From Minisyncoccota bacterium (GTDB lineage: Bacteria; Patescibacteriota; Minisyncoccia; Minisyncoccales; CG1-02-41-26): a stretch of 28,553 nt of DNA. The DNA lies in assembly GCA_028712605.1 (NCBI GenBank), contig JAQTPV010000006.1:1-28553 (forward strand), read 5' to 3'. Position 1 is the first letter of the stretch; every line of letters begins with the position of its first letter. The translations under genes and the position numbers were made by a program. The notes under the pieces were generated by a model. The model searched no databases. It saw only the letters and a list, made by a program, of their open reading frames with translations, and was not told where the DNA came from. Below are positions 20,603 through 28,209 of this stretch, in pieces.

Positions 20603-20676
20603 TGGGCGTGGGTGGGATCGGACCACCGACCTTGCGATTATAAGTCGCATGCTCTAACCAACTGAGCTACACGCCC
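20603..20676 (-). tRNA. tRNA-Ile (anticodon TAT), overlapping the end of ftsH
   Basis: Acceptor GGGCGTG/CACGCCC; D loop with GG; anticodon stem TGCGA/TCGCA with loop CTTATAA, so TAT, reading ATA. T stem GGTGG/CCACC with loop TCCGATC, so C replaces U55. Discriminator A; no CCA. Its first 10 bases are also the last 10 of ftsH: bases 8-10 (TAG) are the ftsH stop codon. A UAU isoleucine tRNA is rare in bacteria, which usually use a lysidine-modified CAU tRNA. Confidence 0.92.
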
Positions 20677-22556
20677 ACCTCTGCACCCTTTGATTTACGA
20701 GAGTTTTTATGATTTTGCTGTTTGATACCAACGAGTACCTCAAACTCTTCTTTTTCTATCGTTTCCTTTTCTATGAGGACTTTGGCAATTCTTTCTAAGG
20801 TTTTTCGTTGTTGCTGTAAAACAGCAGTGGCTTTTAATTCCGCTTCTTTTATAAATCGTTCGGTTTCAGCGTCAATATCGGAAGCTGTTTTTTCAGAATA
20901 ATCCCTTTCCGTTTCTGTTTCCCAGCCTAAAAACGGTAAGGACTCTCTTTTACCAAAAACAATAGGGCCAAGCTTGGACATGCCATATTTGGTGACTAAG
21001 GCTCTCGCTAAGTGGCTAGCTTTTTGTAAATCATTAGAGGCACCAGTGGAAAGTTCGTTAAAGACTAATTTCTCTGTGGCGTAGCCACCCAATAAAACCG
21101 CTAATTCAGCTAAAAACTCACTTTTAGTTTTAATACGCTTTTCATCTTTAGGCAAGGCTAAAGTATAGCCGGCGGCCATTCCGCGCGAAACAATTGACAC
21201 CTTTCTGACCTCTTCGGTATTGGGTAAAACAGAGGAGATTAAAGCATGCCCAGCTTCATGGTAGGCTGAAATTTCTTTTTCCCTTTGGGATAAGAGATGA
21301 CTTTTTCTTTCCGGACCCAGTAAAACCTTTTCAATGGATTCTAAGAGTTCGGTTTGATTGACGACCTCTTTCTCTCGGCGAGCGGCTAAGATAGCGGCTT
21401 CATTGACCAAATTGGATAAATCGGCTCCAGAAAAACCAGGAGTTCTTTCTGCCACCTCTCTTAATTTAACATTACCAGCCAGGGGTTTGTCTTGGCAGTG
21501 GATTTTTAAAATGTCTTCTCGGCCTTGGATGTCGGGTAAATCTAAAATAATCCTTCTGTCAAATCGGCCTGGACGTAAAAGAGCTGGGTCAAGATATTCA
21601 GGCCTGTTTGTGGCCGCAAATACTATAACCTCCGCATTTTTTTCAAAGCCATCCATTTCAGCTAGAATCTGGTTTAAGGTTTGTTCTCTTTCTTCGTGGC
21701 CACCGCCCATACCGACACCTCTAATTTTACCGATGCTGTCGATTTCATCAATAAAGACAATACAGGGCTGGTTTTTTTTGGCTGTTTCAAAAAGACTACG
21801 GACACGAGAGGCTCCAACGCCGACAAATAACTCAATGAATTCAGAGCCAGACATAGAAAAGAAGGGTACATTGCTTTCGTTGGCCACAGCTTTAGCTAGT
21901 AAGGTTTTACCAGTGCCTGGAGGGCCGATTAATAAGACGCCCCTGGGAATTCGAGCCCCCATCTTTAAGAATTTTTGAGGATTCTTTAAAAAATCCACTA
22001 CTTCTTTAATTTCTTCTTTGGCCTCCTCAACGCCGGCCACATCTTTAAAGGTTACTTTTTCGCCCTGATTTTTGCCATCGCCAAAGACTTTAGCTGGCGA
22101 CTTTAAAAAACTAAAAGTTTGGTTAGCGCCAGTTTTGGCTTGTTTGAAGATACCCCAGAATAAAAAACCAAAAATCACCACTGGTAAGATTAAAGCTAAG
22201 GGCATTAACCAATCCCATACCCCCGGGCTTTCCTTTTTAAACACTATATTAAGACCATTAACTTTCGTTTCATCAGCTCCCTGCTTTTTTAAGTTTTCAT
22301 TTAGAGTGCCGTTATTTTCTTTAATTGAAACAGCCTTTGAGGCTGGTTGGTTATTCTCTGCCTTATAATAAATGGTTAAGTCATTGCCTGCTGCTTCGAT
22401 TTTGTCAACCTTGTCTTGGTTAACGTCCTGTACGAGTTGGGTAAAAGAAATCTCCTTGGTTCCCTGCAGAGCCTGTGGGTTTAAAAAAGCAAAAACTGCT
22501 GAAATCGCGATAAATAATAGCACAATAAGGAGAAAGTTTTGCAGGATTTTGTTCAT
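20667..22556 (-). CDS. ftsH: ATP-dependent membrane metalloprotease FtsH
   Basis: A hexameric inner-membrane AAA+ protease that pulls out and degrades damaged membrane proteins and some regulators. The 629 aa are typical. In order: TM1 (about residues 7-25), an external domain (about 30-110), TM2 (about 115-136), Walker A GPPGTGKT (211-218), Walker B IVFIDEID (267-273), the second region of homology ATNRPEYLDPALLRPGRFDRR, zinc site HEAGH (433-437), and a later acidic ligand region around ELSTGASNDL. It follows the S1 gene after an 87-base gap holding a palindrome. Its stop codon lies within tRNA-Ile (GTG GGC GTG TAG), so tRNA maturation would remove the stop from the mRNA. Confidence 0.97.
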   Translation of the reverse strand: MNKILQNFLLIVLLFIAISAVFAFLNPQALQGTKEISFTQLVQDVNQDKVDKIEAAGNDLTIYYKAENNQPASKAVSIKENNGTLNENLKKQGADETKVNGLNIVFKKESPGVWDWLMPLALILPVVIFGFLFWGIFKQAKTGANQTFSFLKSPAKVFGDGKNQGEKVTFKDVAGVEEAKEEIKEVVDFLKNPQKFLKMGARIPRGVLLIGPPGTGKTLLAKAVANESNVPFFSMSGSEFIELFVGVGASRVRSLFETAKKNQPCIVFIDEIDSIGKIRGVGMGGGHEEREQTLNQILAEMDGFEKNAEVIVFAATNRPEYLDPALLRPGRFDRRIILDLPDIQGREDILKIHCQDKPLAGNVKLREVAERTPGFSGADLSNLVNEAAILAARREKEVVNQTELLESIEKVLLGPERKSHLLSQREKEISAYHEAGHALISSVLPNTEEVRKVSIVSRGMAAGYTLALPKDEKRIKTKSEFLAELAVLLGGYATEKLVFNELSTGASNDLQKASHLARALVTKYGMSKLGPIVFGKRESLPFLGWETETERDYSEKTASDIDAETERFIKEAELKATAVLQQQRKTLERIAKVLIEKETIEKEEFEVLVGIKQQNHKNSRKSKGAEVGV

Positions 22557-22581
22557 GGTTAAAATTTAAAAAACAAACAAT

Positions 22582-22605
22582 CTAAAATTTGCAGGCAAAT
22601 TTTAG
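22582..22605 (-). terminator. Palindrome between the S1 gene and ftsH, possible weak terminator
   Basis: CTAAAATTTGC-AG-GCAAATTTTAG, an 11-bp inverted repeat. On the minus strand it is followed by ATTGTTTGTTTTTT, a broken T-run, so it may partly stop transcription from the S1 gene into ftsH. No clear ftsH promoter was found in the 87-base interval. Confidence 0.5.
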
Positions 22606-22643
22606 TAGTTTTTTGATAAGAAATTTTGATCGTTTATTTATAT

Positions 22644-23456
22644 TTATGAGGATAAATCCTTCAAAGAAAAATAAACTCTACCGCTGGCTATTTCAATAAT
22701 CTTAGCCTTAATGGCTTGGCCTATTTTGAGGTTCAGAGAGGGACTGTTTTCCGAAGGCTCGGGCATTTCTTGGGACCGAATAAGCCCTTCTAGGTTTTGG
22801 CCAAATTTCAAGAAAGCACCAAAGCTGGTTACTCCGCTAATAATTCCGTCCACCACATCGCTCACTTTATAAGTAGTTAATTCTTCTTCGGCGGCCTCTT
22901 TCTTGATGGCTTTTTCAGAGAGAATTAACTTTTTTTCGGCCGGACTAAGATCAAAGATTTTAATTTTTAGCTTTTTACCGATTAATTTTTGTAGTTCTTG
23001 AGCAATTTTTGAAGGATCTGCCCCTTCCACTTTGGGATAATTTTCTGGGGACAGTTGCGAGGCCGGCAAAAAAGCTTGGATATTTTCAACGGTGCATAAA
23101 AGCCCGCCTTTGTTGGCGCCCTTTACGGTTACTTCAATTACTTCGCCTTGCTCTTTGGCAGCGGCTAGCTTTTCCCAAGCCATTTCCTGGGAAGCTTTCA
23201 GCAGAGAAATTTCTCTGTAGCCTTCTTCATCCTCTAAGTCGGTTATTTTAACTACCAGAGTATCTTCGGGAGCAAGATTCTTTAACATGTCTTTGGCTTG
23301 CAGAAACTCTCTGCCCCTGATCACGCCGACTCCTTTAGCGCCCAAATCAACAAAGAGGGCACTTTTGCCCCTGGCCACAATTTGGCCTTCAACTATTTCT
23401 CCCACTTTGGGCGGTGAAACAATATCTTGTTTTATTTTCTTGAGACTTTTAATCAT
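22644..23456 (-). CDS. rpsA: S1-domain RNA-binding protein (short ribosomal protein S1-like)
   Basis: A 270-aa protein with three S1 (OB-fold) modules at about residues 16-85, 102-180 and 195-270. Typical strands: VGEIVEGQIVARGKSALFVDL, EVTVKGANKGGLLCTVENIQAFLPASQLS, and VVDGIISGVTSFGAFLKFGQNLEGLI. E. coli S1 has six modules; shorter forms are common elsewhere. It probably helps the ribosome bind mRNA, which matters in a genome where few genes have SD sequences. The symbol is assigned by similarity; other S1 proteins cannot be excluded. Start ATG 23456, with a promoter just upstream and a leader of about 14 bases. Confidence 0.85.
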   Translation of the reverse strand: MIKSLKKIKQDIVSPPKVGEIVEGQIVARGKSALFVDLGAKGVGVIRGREFLQAKDMLKNLAPEDTLVVKITDLEDEEGYREISLLKASQEMAWEKLAAAKEQGEVIEVTVKGANKGGLLCTVENIQAFLPASQLSPENYPKVEGADPSKIAQELQKLIGKKLKIKIFDLSPAEKKLILSEKAIKKEAAEEELTTYKVSDVVDGIISGVTSFGAFLKFGQNLEGLIRSQEMPEPSENSPSLNLKIGQAIKAKIIEIASGRVYFSLKDLSS

Positions 23457-23476
23457 AGGTTTTTTATCATAACAAC

Positions 23477-23505
23477 AATATAACCGAAAAACTCCAGTAT
23501 TGCAA
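23477..23505 (-). promoter_or_regulatory. Promoter of the S1-domain gene
   Basis: On the minus strand: TTGCAA (23505-23500), a 17-base spacer and TATATT (23482-23477). Start near 23470. Confidence 0.6.
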
Positions 23506-23551
23506 GGGTAAAGGATAATATGTTAAGATAAAATATTCAATTAACTGACGT

Positions 23552-24214
23552 ATGAACATTGTTTGGTACGGACAATCTTTTTTTGAAATTGGGGTCCGGG
23601 GCAACGGCGCCAATGGTAATGGAGAGGTCAAAATCGCCATTGATCCTTTTGATGAAAATTTGGGCTTGAAGGTGCCTAAGGTTGAAGCTCAAATTCTATT
23701 GATCACGCATCAACATCCCGATTACTTTAATATCAAGGCTGTCCAAGGCGATCCCTTTATCATTGAAACCCCGGGTGAGTATGAGATTAAAGGGGTTTTT
23801 CTGAAAGGTATCCCAGCTTTTCATGATGGAAAGAATGGCTCAGAGAGGGGTGGCGTGGTTGTCTATACCATTGAAGCTGAAGGGATGCGGCTTTGTCATT
23901 TGAGCGATTTGGGACAGAAAGAATTGACTCCGGAACAAATTGAAGAAATAGGCGATATTGACATTTTGTTTATTCCCGTTGGCGGCGGGCCTACCATTGA
24001 TGCTAAAGACGCCTCAGAAATAATTAGTCAGATAGAGCCTAAATTAGTTATCCCCATGCATTATCAGGTCCCCAATCTTAAGATTGGCCTTGATGGCTTG
24101 GATAAATTTTTAAAGGTGATGGGTGTTGAAGGTACTGAAAAACAAAAAAAATTAAAGGTGTCCTCTAAGGATTTGCCAAAGGAAGAAACGCAAATTGTAA
24201 TTTTAGAGCCATAA
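23552..24214 (+). CDS. MBL-fold metallohydrolase (UPF0173/COG2220-like)
   Basis: A 220-aa metallo-beta-lactamase-fold protein starting MNIVWYGQSFFEI, the usual N-terminus of this group. The metal motif is THQHPDYFN (His53, His55, Asp57), with Tyr58 where HxHxDH proteins have a second-site His. Further ligands are likely in HLSDLG (Asp) and PMHYQ (His). The missing His suggests one metal or an altered site; some members of this group are like this. Substrate unknown. No clear promoter was seen; TAAAAT at 23529-23534 is a candidate -10. It ends one base before the next gene, so they are co-translated. Confidence 0.85.
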   Translation: MNIVWYGQSFFEIGVRGNGANGNGEVKIAIDPFDENLGLKVPKVEAQILLITHQHPDYFNIKAVQGDPFIIETPGEYEIKGVFLKGIPAFHDGKNGSERGGVVVYTIEAEGMRLCHLSDLGQKELTPEQIEEIGDIDILFIPVGGGPTIDAKDASEIISQIEPKLVIPMHYQVPNLKIGLDGLDKFLKVMGVEGTEKQKKLKVSSKDLPKEETQIVILEP

Positions 24215-24215
24215 A

Positions 24216-24614
24216 ATGGCGCAAGCTAAAACCATTAATCCAAAATCCAATACGGTTCAGCGACCAGGATTGTGGCAAAAGATTCAAGGCTGGCAGCCGG
24301 AAAAGAGACGCCTTTTCCTTTTTATTATCTTGGCCATTTTATGTATCCCATTTTTTATGGTGGCTGGGATTAATTTGAAACATCAAACTCAGAAATGGGG
24401 CCAGCGGCCGTTACTCAAGACCGATTTTGAGAAAAGCGGAACGCAGGATGCTCAAGATTCTTTCGGTCAGTTCCTAGAAAGCAGCCAAGAGCTTGATCAG
24501 AGTCTTAAGGCCTTGGAACAGATGGAAAGCGAAATGAGCACTTCAGAGAAAGAGGCTTTAGAGAAAGAGTTGGAAGCAGAAATGGCGGGCGTGGGTACAA
24601 CCACTGCTCCCTGA
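24216..24614 (+). CDS. Single-span membrane protein with a coiled-coil tail, unknown
   Basis: A 132-aa protein I do not recognise. A basic N-terminus of about 30 residues (KIQGWQPEKRR) precedes one membrane span (about 33-50, LFLFIILAILCIPFFMVAG). The rest is a hydrophilic, strongly acidic region (about 70-125) with heptad-like Leu/Met spacing (LEQMESEMSTSEKEALEKELE), probably a coiled coil facing outwards by the positive-inside rule. It starts one base after the MBL gene and precedes gyrA by 45 bases. Function unknown. Confidence 0.7.
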   Translation: MAQAKTINPKSNTVQRPGLWQKIQGWQPEKRRLFLFIILAILCIPFFMVAGINLKHQTQKWGQRPLLKTDFEKSGTQDAQDSFGQFLESSQELDQSLKALEQMESEMSTSEKEALEKELEAEMAGVGTTTAP

Positions 24615-24659
24615 TTAATTCAAAATTTAAAATTTATTATCTAAGTTTTCTTTTTGTTT

Positions 24660-27182
24660 ATGGCAGATAAAGAGCAACAACTTAACCAACAAGAAATAAG
24701 CTATGTCAAGCCCAGAGAGATAGTAGATGAAATGCAAGAGAGCTATTTGGATTATGCGATGTCTGTTATTGTTTCTCGCGCCTTGCCCGATGTACGGGAT
24801 GGCTTAAAGCCGGTGCATAGAAGAATTTTGTATGCCATGTATGATGACGGTCTCCGCCACAACGCTAGGTTTAGAAAATCGGCCAATGTGGTTGGTTTAA
24901 CTTTAGCTAGGTATCATCCGCATGGCGATATGGCTGTTTATGATTCCTTAGTGAGAATGGCCCAGGAGTTTTCTTTGAGGTATCCATTGGTTAAGGGACA
25001 GGGTAATTTCGGCAGTATTGACGGCGATTCAGCTGCTGCTCAACGGTATACTGAATGCAAGCTTTCGGCTATCGGCGAGGATATGTTGCGGGAGATTGAA
25101 AAGGATACAGTGAACTTTAGGGAAAATTATGACGGTACTAGAAAAGAACCGGAGGTTTTGCCCTCACCTGTTCCTCAACTTTTATTAAACGGGTCTTTGG
25201 GAATTGCCGTAGGTATGGCCACGAATATCCCTACCCATAATGTGTCTGAAGTTTTGCAATCTGCTATTCATTTAATTAGTCATCCTGATGCCACCACTGA
25301 AGATTTGTTTGAGTTTTTCCAGGGTCCTGATTTCCCAACGGGTGGAATTGTATATGGTAAAAAAGATATTATTGCTGCCTATTCGCAAGGCAAAGGCCCA
25401 ATGCTTACTCGCGGCAAGGCCGAAATTCAAGAAAGCAAAAAAGGTAATCCTTTAATTGTTATCACTGAAATCCCCTTTCAGGTTCAAAAGTCAGCCTTGG
25501 TGCAACAAATGGCCAAGTTGGTAGAGGACAAAAAAGTTGATGGGGTAAAAGACCTCCGAGATGAATCGGATAGAGAGGGCATGAGAATTGTGGTGGAGCT
25601 CAAGAAAGAAGCCTTCCCTAAGAAAATTTTGAATGCTTTATATAAATATACCGATTTACAAAAGACTTTTCACTTAAATATGTTGGCCCTGGTGGATGGC
25701 TTGCAGCCCAGAGTTTTGTCATTAACCGATGTTTTATCCTTTTATTTGGCGCATAAAAAAGAAGTGGTTATTAGAAGGACTAAGTTTGATTTAGAGAGGG
25801 CTAAAGAAAGGGCTCACGTTTTAGAGGGCTTAATGATCGCTTTGAGTAATATTGATGAGGTTATTAAGACTATTAAGCAGTCAGAAAGTAAAGAGCAGGC
25901 CCATCAGAATTTACAAAAGAGATTCAAGCTGACAGCTATTCAAGCAGCTGCCATTTTGGAAATACGTTTGCACCAGTTAGCCAAATTAGAGAGAGAAAAG
26001 ATTGAAGAAGAGTTAAAGGAGTTAGAGAAAAAGATTAAAGAGCTGACCTTAATTCTGAAAAGCCCGGAGAAGATAAAAGAGGTGATGAAAGAAGAGTTAC
26101 TGGATATGGATAATAGGTATAAGGATCAAAGAAAGACAAGGGTGGTAGCTGGTAAACCTGGCGAGATTGGTGATGAAGATTTAATCCCGCAGGAAGAGGC
26201 CATCATTACCATTACCCAAGGTGGCTTAATTAAAAGGATGAAAACATCGGCTTATCGAGCCCAGAAGAGGGGCGGTAAGGGCGTGTCTGGCGTAGAAATG
26301 AGCGAAGAAGATATAGTAGAACATTTTGTTACTGCTAACACCCTGGACAAATTGATGTTTTTTACTGATTCTGGCAAAATCTTCCAATGCTTTGTTTGGG
26401 AGATACCCGAGATGTCTAGAATTGCTAAGGGAAGGGGGCTTTTGAACTTTTTGGACTTAACTCCTCAAGATAGAATATTAAACTTGTTGTCTTACACCAA
26501 GAAAGAGGAAGAGGCTGTGAATAAGTATTTAGTGATGGTGACTAAAGATGGTATAATTAAAAAAACTGGACTGTCAGCTTTTAAAAATGTCAGGAAGAAT
26601 GGCCTTTTAGCTTTAAAAATGCAGCCTGGCGATGTGCTAAGGGCTGCTAAGATTGCTGATGTGAACGATGAAATCAGTTTAATAACTAAGAATGGCATGT
26701 CCATTCGTTTCAAGGAGGCTGACGTTCGGGCTATGGGCAGAGGGGCGGCGGGTGTTCATGGGATGAAGCTTAGCAAGGGGGGTGAGGTTATCGCGATGGA
26801 TGTGATTAAAAAAGCCGACGTTACTAAGAAAAACTATCTATTAATTATTACTGAAAATGGCTTTGGTAAAAGAACTCCTATTGAAGAGTATAGGCTTCAA
26901 CACAGGAGTGGGTCTGGCATTAAGGCAGCTAATATTAGTGAAAAAACCGGTAAGATTGTTTTTGCTAAAATTTTAGAGCCACAAGATGAGGACTTGGTAC
27001 TGATTTCTAAAAAAGGCCAGGTTATTAGGAGCAAATTGAACTCTATTTCCATCCACGGCCGAGCAGCCTCGGGCGTTAGGGTAATGAAGCTAACGGCCAA
27101 TGATAAGGTGGCTACCGGTATTTGTTTAGAACGCGAGCCCATAGTTGAGGCTGATAATAAAGAAGGGAAAAAAGAAAAATAG
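24660..27182 (+). CDS. gyrA: DNA gyrase subunit A
   Basis: GyrA cuts and rejoins DNA in gyrase, which introduces negative supercoils. Its 840 aa match the family. The catalytic Tyr is Tyr130 in AAQRYTE. The quinolone pocket reads HPHGDMAVYDSL, with Met91 at the position of E. coli Ser83 and Asp95 at Asp87. The GyrA box AQKRGGKG begins the C-terminal pinwheel and supports GyrA rather than ParC; repeated blades follow (for example TKDGIIKK, TENGFGKR, SKKGQVIR). I start at ATG 24660 (MADKEQQ), not the in-frame TTG 24654. No SD; the leader is A/T-rich. A methyltransferase gene follows after 6 bases. Confidence 0.96.
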   Translation: MADKEQQLNQQEISYVKPREIVDEMQESYLDYAMSVIVSRALPDVRDGLKPVHRRILYAMYDDGLRHNARFRKSANVVGLTLARYHPHGDMAVYDSLVRMAQEFSLRYPLVKGQGNFGSIDGDSAAAQRYTECKLSAIGEDMLREIEKDTVNFRENYDGTRKEPEVLPSPVPQLLLNGSLGIAVGMATNIPTHNVSEVLQSAIHLISHPDATTEDLFEFFQGPDFPTGGIVYGKKDIIAAYSQGKGPMLTRGKAEIQESKKGNPLIVITEIPFQVQKSALVQQMAKLVEDKKVDGVKDLRDESDREGMRIVVELKKEAFPKKILNALYKYTDLQKTFHLNMLALVDGLQPRVLSLTDVLSFYLAHKKEVVIRRTKFDLERAKERAHVLEGLMIALSNIDEVIKTIKQSESKEQAHQNLQKRFKLTAIQAAAILEIRLHQLAKLEREKIEEELKELEKKIKELTLILKSPEKIKEVMKEELLDMDNRYKDQRKTRVVAGKPGEIGDEDLIPQEEAIITITQGGLIKRMKTSAYRAQKRGGKGVSGVEMSEEDIVEHFVTANTLDKLMFFTDSGKIFQCFVWEIPEMSRIAKGRGLLNFLDLTPQDRILNLLSYTKKEEEAVNKYLVMVTKDGIIKKTGLSAFKNVRKNGLLALKMQPGDVLRAAKIADVNDEISLITKNGMSIRFKEADVRAMGRGAAGVHGMKLSKGGEVIAMDVIKKADVTKKNYLLIITENGFGKRTPIEEYRLQHRSGSGIKAANISEKTGKIVFAKILEPQDEDLVLISKKGQVIRSKLNSISIHGRAASGVRVMKLTANDKVATGICLEREPIVEADNKEGKKEK

Positions 27183-27188
27183 TTTTTT

Positions 27189-27704
27189 ATGTTTCTTAAT
27201 CCTAATGAAATTTTAAATCAAGTGGGGCTTACTAAAGAGATGGTCGCCGCTGATTTTGGTTCAGGAAGTGGCGGCTGGTCAATCCCTTTGGCTAAAATTT
27301 TAAGAGACGGCCAGGTGTCAGCCATTGATGTTCAAGAAGAACCTCTTTCGGCTTTGGTTGGTGAGGCTAGGGCGCAGGGGGTTCGCAATATCACAACAAT
27401 TGTTGCTGACTTGGAGCAAAAAGTGCCAGGACTAGTTAGTGAGTCTTGTGATTTTATTTTAATTAGTAATGTTTTGTTTCAGGCTGATGATAGGCTAGCT
27501 ATCTTGAGAGAGGCTTATCGGGCCCTGAAACCGGGTGGCTGGATGCTGGCTGTAGAGTGGAGGCCGGAGGCACCCATGGGGCCAAAAGGTTTGCGTTTAA
27601 CAGTTGGTGAGGTTGAAGAATTAGCCCGGGGGACGGGTTTTAATTTAGAAAAAGAAATACCAGCTGGCCTATACCATTTTGCGTTACTCTTTAAGAAATT
27701 ATGA
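27189..27704 (+). CDS. SAM-dependent class I methyltransferase
   Basis: A 171-aa Rossmann-fold methyltransferase. Motif I is ADFGSGSGGWSIPLA (residues 21-35), which binds S-adenosylmethionine. The acidic end of strand 2 is in SAIDVQEE, motif II-like DFILISNVLFQ lies near 95, and RALKPGGWMLAVEW is the usual post-motif. It resembles small UbiE/COQ5-like methyltransferases; the substrate cannot be told. Its TGA stop overlaps the ATG of the VirB2-like gene (ATGA), so the two are coupled. Confidence 0.85.
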   Translation: MFLNPNEILNQVGLTKEMVAADFGSGSGGWSIPLAKILRDGQVSAIDVQEEPLSALVGEARAQGVRNITTIVADLEQKVPGLVSESCDFILISNVLFQADDRLAILREAYRALKPGGWMLAVEWRPEAPMGPKGLRLTVGEVEELARGTGFNLEKEIPAGLYHFALLFKKL

Positions 27705-28162
27705 AGCTTTTTTTACCCGTGCTTATTTGTCTTTGTTTATTTTCGGCTCACTCGTTGGTTTTTGCAGACTCACCCAAGGACATTGTAAATTTAGAAGAAT
27801 ATTGCGGGGAATATTGTGCCAATTGTGATGCGGCAGGTAATCCCGTTGCCGGTTCGCCGGATTTTAAATACGGTCCAGGTTGTGGGCCTGGCAAAGAAAA
27901 ATGTTTTTGTTCTCCTATCCCTTGGTCGGGCGGGATTATGGAATTAGTGGATAGGGTTACTAATTGGCTATTTTGGGCTATTTTAGTGTGTTCCGGTTTA
28001 ATGATTGTGGTTGGGGGATTATTTATGATGACTTCAGCTGGTCAGCCGGAACAAGTTAAAAAGGGACGCAGTATCATTACTTGGGCCTTGATTGGCTTGG
28101 CGATTGTGGCCTCGGCCAGACTTTTAGCGGCTGTAGTAATTAGAATTTTGGGTGGTGCTTAA
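27701..28162 (+). CDS. VirB2/TrbC-like pilin precursor
   Basis: A 153-aa exported protein. A signal peptide (residues 1-22, cut after SLVFA) precedes a Cys-rich outer segment of about 50 residues (YCGEYCANCD, GCGPGKEKCFCS). Two membrane spans follow (about 87-110 and 124-146) separated by a short basic loop (GQPEQVKKGRS). The two-span end with GLMIVVGGLFMMTSAG is typical of TrbC/VirB2 pilins that form conjugative-type pili. The Cys-rich insert is not part of the classic family. It overlaps the methyltransferase gene by 4 bases and is followed by another Cys-rich exported protein. A companion coupling ATPase lies at 232-2694. Confidence 0.8.
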   Translation: MKLFLPVLICLCLFSAHSLVFADSPKDIVNLEEYCGEYCANCDAAGNPVAGSPDFKYGPGCGPGKEKCFCSPIPWSGGIMELVDRVTNWLFWAILVCSGLMIVVGGLFMMTSAGQPEQVKKGRSIITWALIGLAIVASARLLAAVVIRILGGA

Positions 28163-28209
28163 TAATATTGTTTTACTATTAATAAATTAATTTTGCGCAA
28201 TTTAAAAAT

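Noticed and set aside
21358..21978. 206-codon plus-strand frame inside ftsH
   Set aside because: It lies opposite the conserved AAA+ domain of ftsH and has no independent domain or initiation signals.
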